The translations under genes were made by a program, and so were the position numbers. Shown piece by piece: positions 25,368 through 34,508 of a stretch of 64,000 nucleotides of DNA (position 1 is the first letter of the stretch; the number at the start of each line of letters is the position of its first letter). Source of the stretch: JAJFKB01 sp965230515 (GTDB taxonomy: Bacteria > Pseudomonadota > Gammaproteobacteria > Pseudomonadales > IMCC2047); NCBI GenBank assembly GCA_965230515.1, contig OZ246007.1, forward strand, positions 1,984,001-2,048,000. The letters are read 5' to 3'. Below the pieces are notes generated by a model. The model made no database searches and was not told the origin of the DNA. It worked only from the letters and a program-made list of their open reading frames with translations.

Positions 25368-26548
25368 GACAGCATCTCAATCGCAACCGCCGTTGCTTCT
25401 CCGCCACCGATGCAAAGGCTGGCCACACCTTTTTGTTTTTGCAGACGTTTCAACGCATACATCAGGGTCACCAGAATTCGCGCACCGGAGGCCCCGACCG
25501 GATGCCCCAGCGCACAGGCGCCACCGTGGATGTTAACCCTGGCATGGTCCAGATCAAACGCCTGAATAGCCAGCAGCGCCACCATGGCAAACGCTTCGTT
25601 AATCTCATAGAGGTCCACCGACTTCGCGTCCCAACCCGCTTTATCCAGCACTTTGGTAATCGCCCCGCAGGGTGCCAGCGAAAATTCACTGGGCGCCTGT
25701 GCATGGGATGCATGGGCTACAATCCGGGCAAGCGGGCTGAGGCCAAGCGTGGCCGCATGGGATTCGGTCATCAGGGTTAACGCGGCAGCCCCATCAGATA
25801 TAGCACTCGAGTTTGCGGCGGTGACGGTACCCTCTTTGGCAAAGGCCGGTTTGAGTTTGGGAATTTTGTCGATATCGGCAACCCCGGGCAGCTCATCATC
25901 GCTGACCACTGTCTCACCCTGCCGGTTTTTAACTGTGACCGGCGCTATCTCATCCGCAAAGTAACCGTCGGCGACCGCCCGTTGCGCCCGCTGTAACGAC
26001 GCCACCGCATAATCATCCATCTGCTTTCGTGTTAGTCCCTTTTGATCCGCCACTTCCTGAGCGAAACTGCCCATAAGCCGTCCGGTATAGGCGTCTTCCA
26101 GACCATCATAGAACATGTGATCCTTCAGTTCGCCGTGACCCAGCCGCAGACCTGCACGGACCTTCGGCACCACATAGGGCGCCAGCGTCATGTTTTCCAT
26201 GCCACCGGCAACCGCAATATCGCAGCTACCTGCCTTGATCTGATCATGAGCCAGCATTACCGCTTTCATACCGGAACCGCACATCTTGTTGACCGTGGTA
26301 CATTGTGTTGCGATGTCGAGATCTGCCCCCAGCGCCACCTGCCGCGCCGGTGCCTGCGCCAGTCCTGCCGGCAACACGCACCCGAAGACCAGCTCCTCGA
26401 CCTGCTTTGCATTCAGGCCCGCACGCTTTACCGCTTCACGTGTTGCTATGGCACCCAGCTGTGGAGCGGTGACGTTGGCGAACACACCCTGAAAATTACC
26501 GATCGGGGTACGTGCCCCGCTAACTATCACTATCGAATCATCTGACAT
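25364..26548 (-). CDS. Acetyl-CoA C-acyltransferase (thiolase)
   Basis: The 394-residue thiolase has nucleophile Cys90 in VNKMCGSGMKAV, His349 in GHPVGASGAR and acid/base Cys379 in CIGGGEATA. In this operon it most likely performs the cleavage of a 3-keto(-2-methyl)acyl-CoA produced by the SDR. Its length and motifs match the AtoB/PhaA subgroup, so biosynthetic acetoacetyl-CoA formation is an alternative. Confidence 0.94.
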   Translation of the reverse strand: MSDDSIVIVSGARTPIGNFQGVFANVTAPQLGAIATREAVKRAGLNAKQVEELVFGCVLPAGLAQAPARQVALGADLDIATQCTTVNKMCGSGMKAVMLAHDQIKAGSCDIAVAGGMENMTLAPYVVPKVRAGLRLGHGELKDHMFYDGLEDAYTGRLMGSFAQEVADQKGLTRKQMDDYAVASLQRAQRAVADGYFADEIAPVTVKNRQGETVVSDDELPGVADIDKIPKLKPAFAKEGTVTAANSSAISDGAAALTLMTESHAATLGLSPLARIVAHASHAQAPSEFSLAPCGAITKVLDKAGWDAKSVDLYEINEAFAMVALLAIQAFDLDHARVNIHGGACALGHPVGASGARILVTLMYALKRLQKQKGVASLCIGGGEATAVAIEMLS

Positions 26549-26569
26549 AATTTGATTACCTTTAATACG

Positions 26570-27763
26570 TTACATCCCGGCAGAACTGGCTACCGCTTTG
26601 ATATTCAGTAAATGGTTTATTTCCTGCTCTCCGTAGCCCAGCTCTTTTAGCGTTTCCAGACTCTGATCACCCGTTTCTGGCGCGGGATTCGAAGGCCGCT
26701 GCTTCGAGGCTGAAAACTGAATCGGGCAAGCCGTCTGCATTACCGGGCGCCCCGTTTCCATCTCATAGGGAATCAGCATATGGCGCGCCTGGATTTGCGG
26801 GTGTTGCATCGCTTCCAGCGTTGTCAAAACCGGCTCGACGCAACAGTCCTGATCCGCAAAAACGGTCAACCATTCAGCACTATCGCGTGTTGCAATATGC
26901 CTGGCCAAAACGGTTTTTAATCGCTGCTGGGATTCACGTTCGTGGAGGTCTGAAAGACCCAGCAAGTCCGGTTCTTCAAGCAGCCTGGCCAATCTTTCAA
27001 CAAACACGGGTTCCAATCCGGCGATCGACAAGTACTTATCGTCCCGTGTCCGATAGTAACCGTAAAAACTCCCGCCATCAGACCAGTCCTGTCCTGGCTT
27101 TGTCTCCCTGCCGGTCGCCAACGGGCCTGCTCCGGCCAACAGATTCAATCCAAAAAGCGTATCCGTCATACTGATATCAACATGCTGCCCGATACCGGAT
27201 TCGCGCCGTTGCACCTCTGCCGCGAGAATACCTAAAGCGGCATGCAGCCCTCCGCTCAGGTCACCCCATTGCATCGCTGATAAACCCGGCGCGCCCTCCT
27301 GATCACATTGCGCGGCAACCCCGGAAATCGCCATATAGTTGAGATCATGGCCTCCCCGCTCGCGATAGGGGCCGTTTTGGCCATAACCCGTAATTGAGCA
27401 GTAGATTAATCGCGGATTGAGCTTTTTAAGGTCGGCATAACCCAGTCCCAAGCGGTCCATAACGCCGGGGCGGAACTGCTCGACAAGGATGTCATATTCC
27501 TGGACCAGCCGATTGACGATCGCAACCGCTTCTGGCTGTTTCAAATCGAGCGCTATCGACCTTTTGTTTCGGTTCAGCCGATGGTGGGCGGCCGAACTTT
27601 GATCGAGAAGCGGTGGCAGACTTTTTACCAGATCATGCCGTGTCGGCGCTTCAACGCGCAACACTGTCGCACCCATATCCGCCAGCAACCCGGTCGCACA
27701 GGGTCCCGGGAGCAGGGTCGAAAAATCGAGCACCTTTAAACTATCCAGTGGCCTGATGTTCAT
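26570..27763 (-). CDS. Class III CoA-transferase (CaiB/BaiF family)
   Basis: The 397-residue protein begins PLDSLKVLDFSTLLPGPCATGLLADMGATVLRVEAP and continues NRNKRSIALDLKQPEA and LGYADLKKLNPRLIYCSITGYGQNGPYRERGGHDLNY, where the Asp near residue 160 is the usual acyl-anhydride nucleophile. The family moves CoA between carboxylic acids or racemises 2-methylacyl-CoA (AMACR). Here it may load the substrate of the IcmF pathway with CoA or invert a methyl centre. It is 22 bases upstream of the thiolase and separated from icmF by a hairpin. Confidence 0.88.
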   Translation of the reverse strand: MNIRPLDSLKVLDFSTLLPGPCATGLLADMGATVLRVEAPTRHDLVKSLPPLLDQSSAAHHRLNRNKRSIALDLKQPEAVAIVNRLVQEYDILVEQFRPGVMDRLGLGYADLKKLNPRLIYCSITGYGQNGPYRERGGHDLNYMAISGVAAQCDQEGAPGLSAMQWGDLSGGLHAALGILAAEVQRRESGIGQHVDISMTDTLFGLNLLAGAGPLATGRETKPGQDWSDGGSFYGYYRTRDDKYLSIAGLEPVFVERLARLLEEPDLLGLSDLHERESQQRLKTVLARHIATRDSAEWLTVFADQDCCVEPVLTTLEAMQHPQIQARHMLIPYEMETGRPVMQTACPIQFSASKQRPSNPAPETGDQSLETLKELGYGEQEINHLLNIKAVASSAGM

Positions 27764-27794
27764 ACACTGATTATCCCGTGTTATTTGGGGTAGT

Positions 27795-27854
27795 AATTTG
27801 GGGTCAGAGTAAAAACTCTAAAACTTGTTGGAGTTTTTACTCTGACCCCAAATT
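27795..27854. repeat. Perfect 24-base inverted repeat with GGGGTCAGAGT core
   Basis: Arms 27795-27818 and 27831-27854 are perfect complements around a 12-base loop. They begin ATTTGGGGTCAGAGTAAAA. The repeat fills the gap between icmF and the CoA-transferase gene. The arms lack a terminal T-run, so it is more like a REP/BIME-type element than a terminator, though it could still protect or end a transcript. Confidence 0.85.
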
Positions 27855-27860
27855 TAAAAT

Positions 27861-30800
27861 TTACATATTACGCCGATACTGCCCACCCACTTCAAACAGC
27901 ATATCGGTTATCTGTCCGAGCGAACAATAGCGTACTGCCTCCACCAGCGCAGCAAAACCGTTTCCGCCATCCATTAGCACCTGCTTTAAATCACTCAATG
28001 CTTGCTGCGACTGCTCACTGTTACGCGTATGAAAATCTTCCAGTCGCGTCAGCTGGCTTTGCTTCTCGTCCTCTGTGGAACGCGCCAGCTCGATGGTCTG
28101 GCTTTCATGCTGTGGCTTGCCAAGGAATGTGTTCACCCCGACAATGGGCAAACTGCCGTCATGCTTTTTATGCTCATAAAGGAGCGACTCTTCCTGAATG
28201 CGACCTCGCTGATAGCCGGTTTCCATCGCACCCAACACCCCGCCACGTTCGGAGATTCGCTCAAACTCCCTGAGCACCGCCTCTTCAACCAGATCAGTCA
28301 GCTCGTCAATAATAAAGGCACCCTGATTGGGATTCTCATTGTTGGCCAGCCCCCACTCCTTGTTGATAATCAGCTGTATCGCCATCGCACGGCGCACGGA
28401 CTCTTCGGTTGGCGTGGTAATGGCTTCATCATAGGCGTTGGTATGCAGGCTGTTGCAGTTATCGTAAATCGCAATCAGCGCCTGCAGCGTGGTACGGATA
28501 TCGTTGAAATCCATCTCCTGCGCGTGCAGCGAACGACCGGAGGTCTGAATATGGTACTTCAGGCGCTGGCTGCGACTGTTGGCACCGTACCTGAATCGCA
28601 TTGCCACCGCCCAGATACGCCGTGCAACCCGCCCCATCACCGTGTATTCCGGGTCCATGCCGTTTGAGAAAAAGAAGGAGAGATTACCAGCGAAATCATC
28701 GATGCACATACCCCGTGCGAGATAGGTTTCCACGTAGGTAAATCCGTTAGCCAGGGTCAGCGCCAGTTGGGTAATCGGGTTCGCGCCGGCTTCGGCGATA
28801 TGGTAGCCCGATATTGAGACAGAGTAGAAGTTGTTGACCTGGTGATCCGTAAAGTACTGCTGAATATCACCCATCATGCGCAGACTGAATTCCGTGGAAA
28901 AGATACAGGTGTTCTGACCCTGGTCCTCTTTCAAAATATCGGCCTGCACCGTGCCTCTGACATTCTTCAGCGTCCAGGCCTTGATGTCTGCCACTTCCGC
29001 CTTATCCGGCTCCCGCCCCTGCTTCTGTTTAAACTGCTCGATCTGCTGATCGAGTGCGGTATTAATAAACATCGCCAGAATGGTCGGTGCCGGGCCATTA
29101 ATGGTCATCGACACCGAGGTTTTGGGATCACACAGATCAAACCCCTGATACAGCACCTTCATATCATCGAGCGTTGCAATCGAGACACCGGCGTTACCGA
29201 CCTTGCCGTAAATATCCGGCCTTTCGGCGGGGTCACATCCGTACAGCGTCACCGAATCAAACGCCGTCGACAGCCTTTTTGCCTCGGAATGCTCGGACAG
29301 TTTTTTAAAGCGCCGGTTGGTGCGGAACGCATCGCCCTCACCTGCAAACATACGCGCCGGATCCTCCCCTTCACGCTTGAAGGGAAACACGCCCGCGGTA
29401 TAGGGGAAATGGCCCGGCAGGTTCTCCTTGAGCAGCCATTTAAGCAGCTCACCATGGTCCTCATATTCCGGAACGGCGACTCGGGAAATTTTATTCCCGG
29501 AAAGCGTGGTGCGGGTCAGTTCAAAACAACGCTCTCGACCACCGCTTTGTTCGACATACTGTTCGCCTCTATAGGCCGCTTTGGTCGCGGGCCAGTTTTC
29601 AATCAGCTTCCTTGCCCTGTAGTCCATCTCCTCTTCACGCCTGGCGATCAATGTTTCCAGATCATCCCGGCGGGCGCCGGACTCACCCAGCATGCGCCGG
29701 GCTTCAAGCAGTTGCTGTCGTTCCCGGGCGAGTTTCACCTGGGTTGCGACCGTGCCATGATAGTCCCGCACCGCTTCAGCGATCTCCGCCAGATAACGTT
29801 GTCGATGCACCGGAACAATCGCCGATTTTTCACTGGAGGTTTTTACATCCGTGGTCGGCAGCAGGCTTTCAAATTCGCGCAGGCCATGCTCTCTCAATAC
29901 GGCCAGCAAGCCCTGGTAAGCGGCGGTCACGCCATCATCATTAAAATGGGAGGCGATGGTCCCGAAAACCGGCATCTCTTCAGGTGGCTGAGCGAACGCT
30001 TCCCGATTACGCTGCACCTGTTTCGCCACATCGCGGTAGGCATCTTCACTGCCCTTGCGGTCAAACTTGTTGATCACCACCAGATCCGCAAAATCGAGCA
30101 TATCGATCTTTTCCAGCTGACTCTGCGCACCAAACTCCGGGGTCATCACGTACATGGAGGCGTCCACGTAAGGAACAATTCCCGCATCCCCTTGCCCGAT
30201 ACCGGGCGTTTCCACCACCACCAGATCAAAGCCCGCCAGTCGGGTTGCGTCCACCATCTGCCGTAATGATCCTGGCACTTCGCCACTGGCCGACCGAGTA
30301 CCGATCGAGCGCATAAACAGATTGGGGTGGTAAATTGAATTCATACGGATGCGATCACCCAGCAACGCGCCTCCGGTTTTGCGGCGTGTCGGATCGATGG
30401 CCAGGATCGCTATTTTAATCTGATCACCGCTGTCCAGTCGGAAACGGCGAATCAGCTCATCGGTCAGTGAGGATTTCCCGGCACCGCCGGTTCCGGTCAC
30501 GCCCAGCACCGGGACTTCGCATTGTGCTGCCCGCTCAGTCAATAACTGAATACTCTGTCCACTCAGCTGGTTTCTCTCGATAGCGGTGAGCAGGCGCGCC
30601 AGATAGCCGGTATTCCCCGCCTCTAACTGATCCGGCGAGAAACTCTCGATCGCCCCGCCTTTGGGGCTGCACTGCTCCATCACATCATTGATCATACCCT
30701 GCAAACCAAGCTGCTGGCCATCGTGCGGGGAGTAGATACGCGTGACCCCATAGGCCTCCAGATCCTGGATCTCATCCGGTACGATCACACCGCCACCGCC

Positions 30801-31118
30801 CCCAAATACCTTGATGTGTGCTGCATCGGCTTCACGCAACAGATCAATCATGTATTTGAAATACTCAACATGGCCACCCTGGTACGAGCTGATGGCAATG
30901 CCCTGAACATCTTCCTGCAACGCCGAGGCAACCACTTCCGCTACCGAACGATTGTGGCCAAGATGGATCACTTCAGCACCCGACGACTGCAAAATCCGGC
31001 GCATGATATTGATGGACGCATCATGGCCGTCAAACAGGCTCGCCGCCGTCACAAATCGCAGCGGTACCGTCGAGTCGCCTGCACTTTCAGTAACCGGCCT
31101 GGTTTTGTCTTTGCCCAT
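27861..31118 (-). CDS. icmF: Fused isobutyryl-CoA mutase IcmF
   Basis: The 1085-residue B12 enzyme has three parts in one chain. The first is a cobalamin-binding domain (residues 20-150) with DGHDAS, where His32 is the lower axial ligand, and SSYQGGH. The second is a MeaB-like G-protein chaperone with P-loop GVTGTGGAGKSS at 206-217. The third is the substrate-binding mutase barrel (~560-1085, with NNFYSVSISGYHIAEAGANPITQLA). IcmF interconverts isobutyryl- and n-butyryl-CoA; some members act on pivalyl/isovaleryl-CoA. GGAAGGG precedes the ATG. It is first in its operon and divergent from a GntR regulator. Confidence 0.96.
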   Translation of the reverse strand: MGKDKTRPVTESAGDSTVPLRFVTAASLFDGHDASINIMRRILQSSGAEVIHLGHNRSVAEVVASALQEDVQGIAISSYQGGHVEYFKYMIDLLREADAAHIKVFGGGGGVIVPDEIQDLEAYGVTRIYSPHDGQQLGLQGMINDVMEQCSPKGGAIESFSPDQLEAGNTGYLARLLTAIERNQLSGQSIQLLTERAAQCEVPVLGVTGTGGAGKSSLTDELIRRFRLDSGDQIKIAILAIDPTRRKTGGALLGDRIRMNSIYHPNLFMRSIGTRSASGEVPGSLRQMVDATRLAGFDLVVVETPGIGQGDAGIVPYVDASMYVMTPEFGAQSQLEKIDMLDFADLVVINKFDRKGSEDAYRDVAKQVQRNREAFAQPPEEMPVFGTIASHFNDDGVTAAYQGLLAVLREHGLREFESLLPTTDVKTSSEKSAIVPVHRQRYLAEIAEAVRDYHGTVATQVKLARERQQLLEARRMLGESGARRDDLETLIARREEEMDYRARKLIENWPATKAAYRGEQYVEQSGGRERCFELTRTTLSGNKISRVAVPEYEDHGELLKWLLKENLPGHFPYTAGVFPFKREGEDPARMFAGEGDAFRTNRRFKKLSEHSEAKRLSTAFDSVTLYGCDPAERPDIYGKVGNAGVSIATLDDMKVLYQGFDLCDPKTSVSMTINGPAPTILAMFINTALDQQIEQFKQKQGREPDKAEVADIKAWTLKNVRGTVQADILKEDQGQNTCIFSTEFSLRMMGDIQQYFTDHQVNNFYSVSISGYHIAEAGANPITQLALTLANGFTYVETYLARGMCIDDFAGNLSFFFSNGMDPEYTVMGRVARRIWAVAMRFRYGANSRSQRLKYHIQTSGRSLHAQEMDFNDIRTTLQALIAIYDNCNSLHTNAYDEAITTPTEESVRRAMAIQLIINKEWGLANNENPNQGAFIIDELTDLVEEAVLREFERISERGGVLGAMETGYQRGRIQEESLLYEHKKHDGSLPIVGVNTFLGKPQHESQTIELARSTEDEKQSQLTRLEDFHTRNSEQSQQALSDLKQVLMDGGNGFAALVEAVRYCSLGQITDMLFEVGGQYRRNM

Positions 31119-31227
31119 GATTCAGCCCTTCCTCATATTGGCGCATACGGAATTTTAGTCTAAAAACGATGGTGGCTTTTGTATTTTAACGCTCTCTACA
31201 CACTAAAAACCACAATAAAAACAGATA

Positions 31228-31254
31228 TTGACATATTGTCCGACAATAAGTCAA
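31228..31254. promoter_or_regulatory. 27-base palindromic operator between icmF and gntR
   Basis: ATTGTC-C-GACAAT (31235-31247) is perfect. It extends outwards to TTGACATATTGTC paired with GACAATAAGTCAA, with one mismatched pair in 13. The TTGTCNGACAA core resembles FadR-type GntR operators. It lies between divergent genes and includes a TTGACA hexamer, so binding could block both promoters. Confidence 0.7.
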
Positions 31255-31323
31255 TACGATAATGTTCCAATTCTTTTCGGTATCGATTATGATATTCGCC
31301 ACTGCCTCTACCAGGGAATAGAT

Positions 31324-32073
31324 ATGTCCGGCAAACCGGCTAACGCAAAATTTCAGAAACTGCACCGTGCACCCGCTTACCAGGCCGTCAGCCAGCAGAT
31401 TCGCGACGCCATCGTCAATGGCGAGCTCAAAACCGGCGAACTGCTGCCCACGGAAACGGATCTTGCCAAACAGTTTGGCGTTACCCGAACCACCGTTCGC
31501 GAAGCGATCCGGTTACTGGAGTACGGGGGACTTATTGGCCGGGCCGATCGCAAGCGCCTGGTGGTCTGTTTGCCCAGCAAGGAATCGGCCAGCAAATCAT
31601 TGAGCACCGCGATGCTGATGCATGAGGTGACCTTTCGCGAACTCTGGGAGATTGCCATGGGTCTTGAACCACTTGCCGCCGGTCTGGCGTGTAAATCTCT
31701 CTCCGCGGACCTAAAAGACAAACTGGCGGACAACCTGCAGCGCACACTGGAGGCAAAATCCGACACCCATGAATTACTGGAAGTTGAAATTGAATTCCAT
31801 AACCTCATCGCCGAAGCCACCAATAACAGCGCACTGCTCATGGCCCGCGAACCGCTGAATCAGCTTTTTTATCCCGCGTTCAAAGCCGTTATCGACCGCC
31901 TGCATCCGGGAGGGCGAATTATCGATTGCCACACCCGTCTGTTTGACGCCCTCTGCACCGGAGACAAAGCGATTGCAGAGGAGTGGATGCGCAAGCATAT
32001 GGTTGACTTTGAGCGCGGCATCAAGATGGCTGGCCTGGATTTTGACGGCCCGATTGACCGAAACGGCTTATAA
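31324..32073 (+). CDS. FadR-subfamily GntR transcriptional regulator
   Basis: The 249-residue regulator has a winged HTH at residues ~10-85 (YQAVSQQIRDAIVNGELKTGELLPTETDLAKQFGVTRTTVREAIRLLEYGGLI). A helical FCD ligand domain (~100-235) follows, with EIEFHNLIAEATNN and IDCHTRLFDALCTGDKAIAEEWMRKHM, which contain metal-site histidines. The ATG at 31324 follows AGGGA at a good distance; an upstream in-frame start would begin inside the palindrome. It is probably a ligand-released repressor of the divergent icmF operon, sensing an acid or acyl-CoA. Confidence 0.88.
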   Translation: MSGKPANAKFQKLHRAPAYQAVSQQIRDAIVNGELKTGELLPTETDLAKQFGVTRTTVREAIRLLEYGGLIGRADRKRLVVCLPSKESASKSLSTAMLMHEVTFRELWEIAMGLEPLAAGLACKSLSADLKDKLADNLQRTLEAKSDTHELLEVEIEFHNLIAEATNNSALLMAREPLNQLFYPAFKAVIDRLHPGGRIIDCHTRLFDALCTGDKAIAEEWMRKHMVDFERGIKMAGLDFDGPIDRNGL

Positions 32074-32343
32074 TTGACTGAATTTAGGGCACTTCAGACC
32101 ATCATCCATTCCTATCGAAATTCGCCAGGCTGGCTGAAACGAGAGTTACTGCCAGCAGACTAATCCTTACTATTATATGCACTTGGTGGATATCAATTTC
32201 GGTATACGGATATCATTCATCATGACACCTAATAGAATAGCTAAGGAACCTCTGAATTATTCGGATGGCTCCCTACTATACAATATTTATGTAAAAATCA
32301 GTTTATCGAAACAACAGAGGCGCTTGCCGCACGCTAAACATTT

Positions 32344-32898
32344 ATGGCTATCAACAGAAGACATTTTATAAAAACTGGCGCAATGATTGCGGTCGGCTCG
32401 ACCGCGCTTGGCAGCGTGATGACAGCTGCGGATGCCTATGCGCAAAGAGCGCCACTCAAAGTATTGAGCTCAACAGAAAAATCAACCCTTGCCGCCCTTG
32501 GGGAAACCCTGGTGACCGGTGCAGAAAAAGCAGGCATTGTGCACTTTATCGACTATCAGTTGAGTGTCGCCCCGAACGACTGCCTGTTGACCGCGAAATA
32601 TTTTCAAGTGCAGCCCCCTTATCTCGATTTTTATCGGACCGGGCTGAAAGCGCTTGATAATCTGTGTCACAAACTTCACAACAAACCCTATGATCGCCTT
32701 CCCAAGTCTCAGCAACAAACACTTGTAGAGCATATGTTTGAAGGTAAAGTGACAGGTTGGCAAGGACCGCCTGCCAGCCTGTTTTACCTGCTGGTACGCA
32801 GCGACGCAGTGGATGTGGTGTACGGCACGCCGGAAGGGTTTGATAAATTATCGGTACCATATATGGCCCACATTATGCCACCGGAGGCCTGGTCATGA
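32344..32898 (+). CDS. Tat-exported gluconate-2-dehydrogenase subunit 3-like protein
   Basis: The 184-residue protein has a twin-arginine signal (NRRHFIKTGAMIAVGSTALGS, cleaved near AYA-Q) and a helical domain LSSTEKSTLAALGETLVTGAEKAGIVHFIDYQL. The domain matches the small subunit of membrane FAD-GMC dehydrogenases (Gluconate_2-dh3). In the family it carries the FAD-loaded large subunit through the Tat pore. Its stop overlaps the GMC gene by four bases. No cytochrome c subunit gene is adjacent, so the electron acceptor is not apparent. Confidence 0.85.
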   Translation: MAINRRHFIKTGAMIAVGSTALGSVMTAADAYAQRAPLKVLSSTEKSTLAALGETLVTGAEKAGIVHFIDYQLSVAPNDCLLTAKYFQVQPPYLDFYRTGLKALDNLCHKLHNKPYDRLPKSQQQTLVEHMFEGKVTGWQGPPASLFYLLVRSDAVDVVYGTPEGFDKLSVPYMAHIMPPEAWS

Positions 32899-34451
32899 TT
32901 AACCATGAAAAAACCGATGTCGTAATTGTCGGCTCAGGTGCGGCCGGCAGTGTGTATGCTGCGGTTCTGGCGGAAGCAGAACTTGATGTGTTAGTGCTGG
33001 AGAAAGGTCCCGCTCGAGAGCTCGCCGACCTCTACAGCTCCCAAATCTGGGCACGTCGCCTCAAATGGGGTGCACCCCATGTGCCAGAAGAAGGTAATGA
33101 CAGCATTTGGTACAATTTTAATGCCGGACATGGCTACGGCGGCGCTGCAATCCATCACTATGGTGTGTGGCCACGTTATCACCCTGAGGACATGATAACC
33201 CACAGCCTCTACGGCAAGGCTCTTGACTGGCCTTATGAATATAACAAACTGCGACCCTATTACGATAAAGTCCAAGAGGAAGTTGGGATTGCAGGCGATG
33301 CCAAACTAGAGATATGGCGCCCGGAAGGGGCCCCCTACCCCTTACCGCCAGTTCTGGTATCCAACCACGGCAAGGTCATTGCCAAAGGGTTTAATCAGCT
33401 CGATATGCATACCTCTCCGGTGCCAATGGCGATCCTGACCCAGCCTTACAAGGGGCGGGACGCCTGTATCTGGGACGGATGGTGTGATGCGGGGTGCCCA
33501 ACAGGTGCGCTGGCAAACCCTTTGGTGGTCTACCTGCCCCGCGCCAAGGCAGCCGGAGCACAAATGCGGCCAGACTGCCATGTATACCGGGTACGCACTG
33601 ATGCGAGCGGGAAAAAAGCACTGGGCGTCGAGTATTTCGATAGCCAGGGTCAAGCCCATTTTCAACCAGCGAACAGGGTGGTACTGGCTGCGTTTACCAT
33701 TGAGAACTCTCGAATTCTGCTAAACTCTTCAAGCGACAAACACCCGGAAGGGCTGGGCAACTCCAGCGGTCTTTTAGGTAAATATCTGATGTCTCACCCG
33801 TCAGTTTCGATTTTCGGGATGTTCGATGAGGAGATGCAGAACTACCTCGGTGCCACCGGGGGGCAACTGCTGAATCAGGATCGATTTCCCAAGACTGACA
33901 ACGGTGGTGCCTTTGGCAGCCGGCAGTGGGAAGTCGGGTTGGCGCTAAAACCCAACGACCTGTTAGGTATCGCCATGAGCCGGCCGGATCTTTATGGTGC
34001 AAAACTGGATAAGTTTATGCTTGAGGGAGCCCGGGGCCTGGGCTCCATGGTCGGGGTTTGTGAGGAGCAGCCAATATTAGAAAACCGTATTGAACTTTCT
34101 TCCGATAAAGATAAATTCGGTATTCCTTTGGCAAAGACAGTGCACAGCGTCGGACCGGACGGACGCAAGTTATGGCAACTTGCCGCTCAGGAGGGGGTTG
34201 CTATCTTCAAAGCGGCCGGCGCTAAGGCAGCTTGGCATAGCCCACCCGGCGGGCAGCATATTATGGGTGGCACGATAATGGGAAACGATCCGGCAACCTC
34301 AGTGACAAACGCTCATGCACAGCTGCATGATGTGCCAAATATCGTGATCGGCGGACCCGGTGTATTCCCTACCAGCTCCTGTGTGAACTCAACCTTTACT
34401 GCCCATGCAGTAGCGATGAAATCGGCGGAATATTTGGTGGCCAACGGGTAG
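32895..34451 (+). CDS. GMC-family FAD oxidoreductase (dehydrogenase large subunit)
   Basis: The 518-residue flavoprotein has dinucleotide-binding VVIVGSGAAGSVYAAVLAEA (residues 9-28), GHGYGGAAIHHYGVWPRYHPEDM in the FAD/substrate region, and a Cys-rich WDGWCDAGCPTGA. C-terminal GGQHIMGGTIMGNDP...TSSCVNSTFTAHAVA carries the catalytic His and Asn. It has no signal peptide of its own, consistent with Tat hitch-hiking on the preceding subunit. It should oxidise an alcohol or sugar-like hydroxyl in the periplasm; the substrate is unknown. Confidence 0.9.
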   Translation: MINHEKTDVVIVGSGAAGSVYAAVLAEAELDVLVLEKGPARELADLYSSQIWARRLKWGAPHVPEEGNDSIWYNFNAGHGYGGAAIHHYGVWPRYHPEDMITHSLYGKALDWPYEYNKLRPYYDKVQEEVGIAGDAKLEIWRPEGAPYPLPPVLVSNHGKVIAKGFNQLDMHTSPVPMAILTQPYKGRDACIWDGWCDAGCPTGALANPLVVYLPRAKAAGAQMRPDCHVYRVRTDASGKKALGVEYFDSQGQAHFQPANRVVLAAFTIENSRILLNSSSDKHPEGLGNSSGLLGKYLMSHPSVSIFGMFDEEMQNYLGATGGQLLNQDRFPKTDNGGAFGSRQWEVGLALKPNDLLGIAMSRPDLYGAKLDKFMLEGARGLGSMVGVCEEQPILENRIELSSDKDKFGIPLAKTVHSVGPDGRKLWQLAAQEGVAIFKAAGAKAAWHSPPGGQHIMGGTIMGNDPATSVTNAHAQLHDVPNIVIGGPGVFPTSSCVNSTFTAHAVAMKSAEYLVANG

Positions 34452-34508
34452 GAAGGTATTTAAGATAGCAGCTTGCCGTGTGCGAATAGCCTCCCAGGAG
34501 CTAAACTG

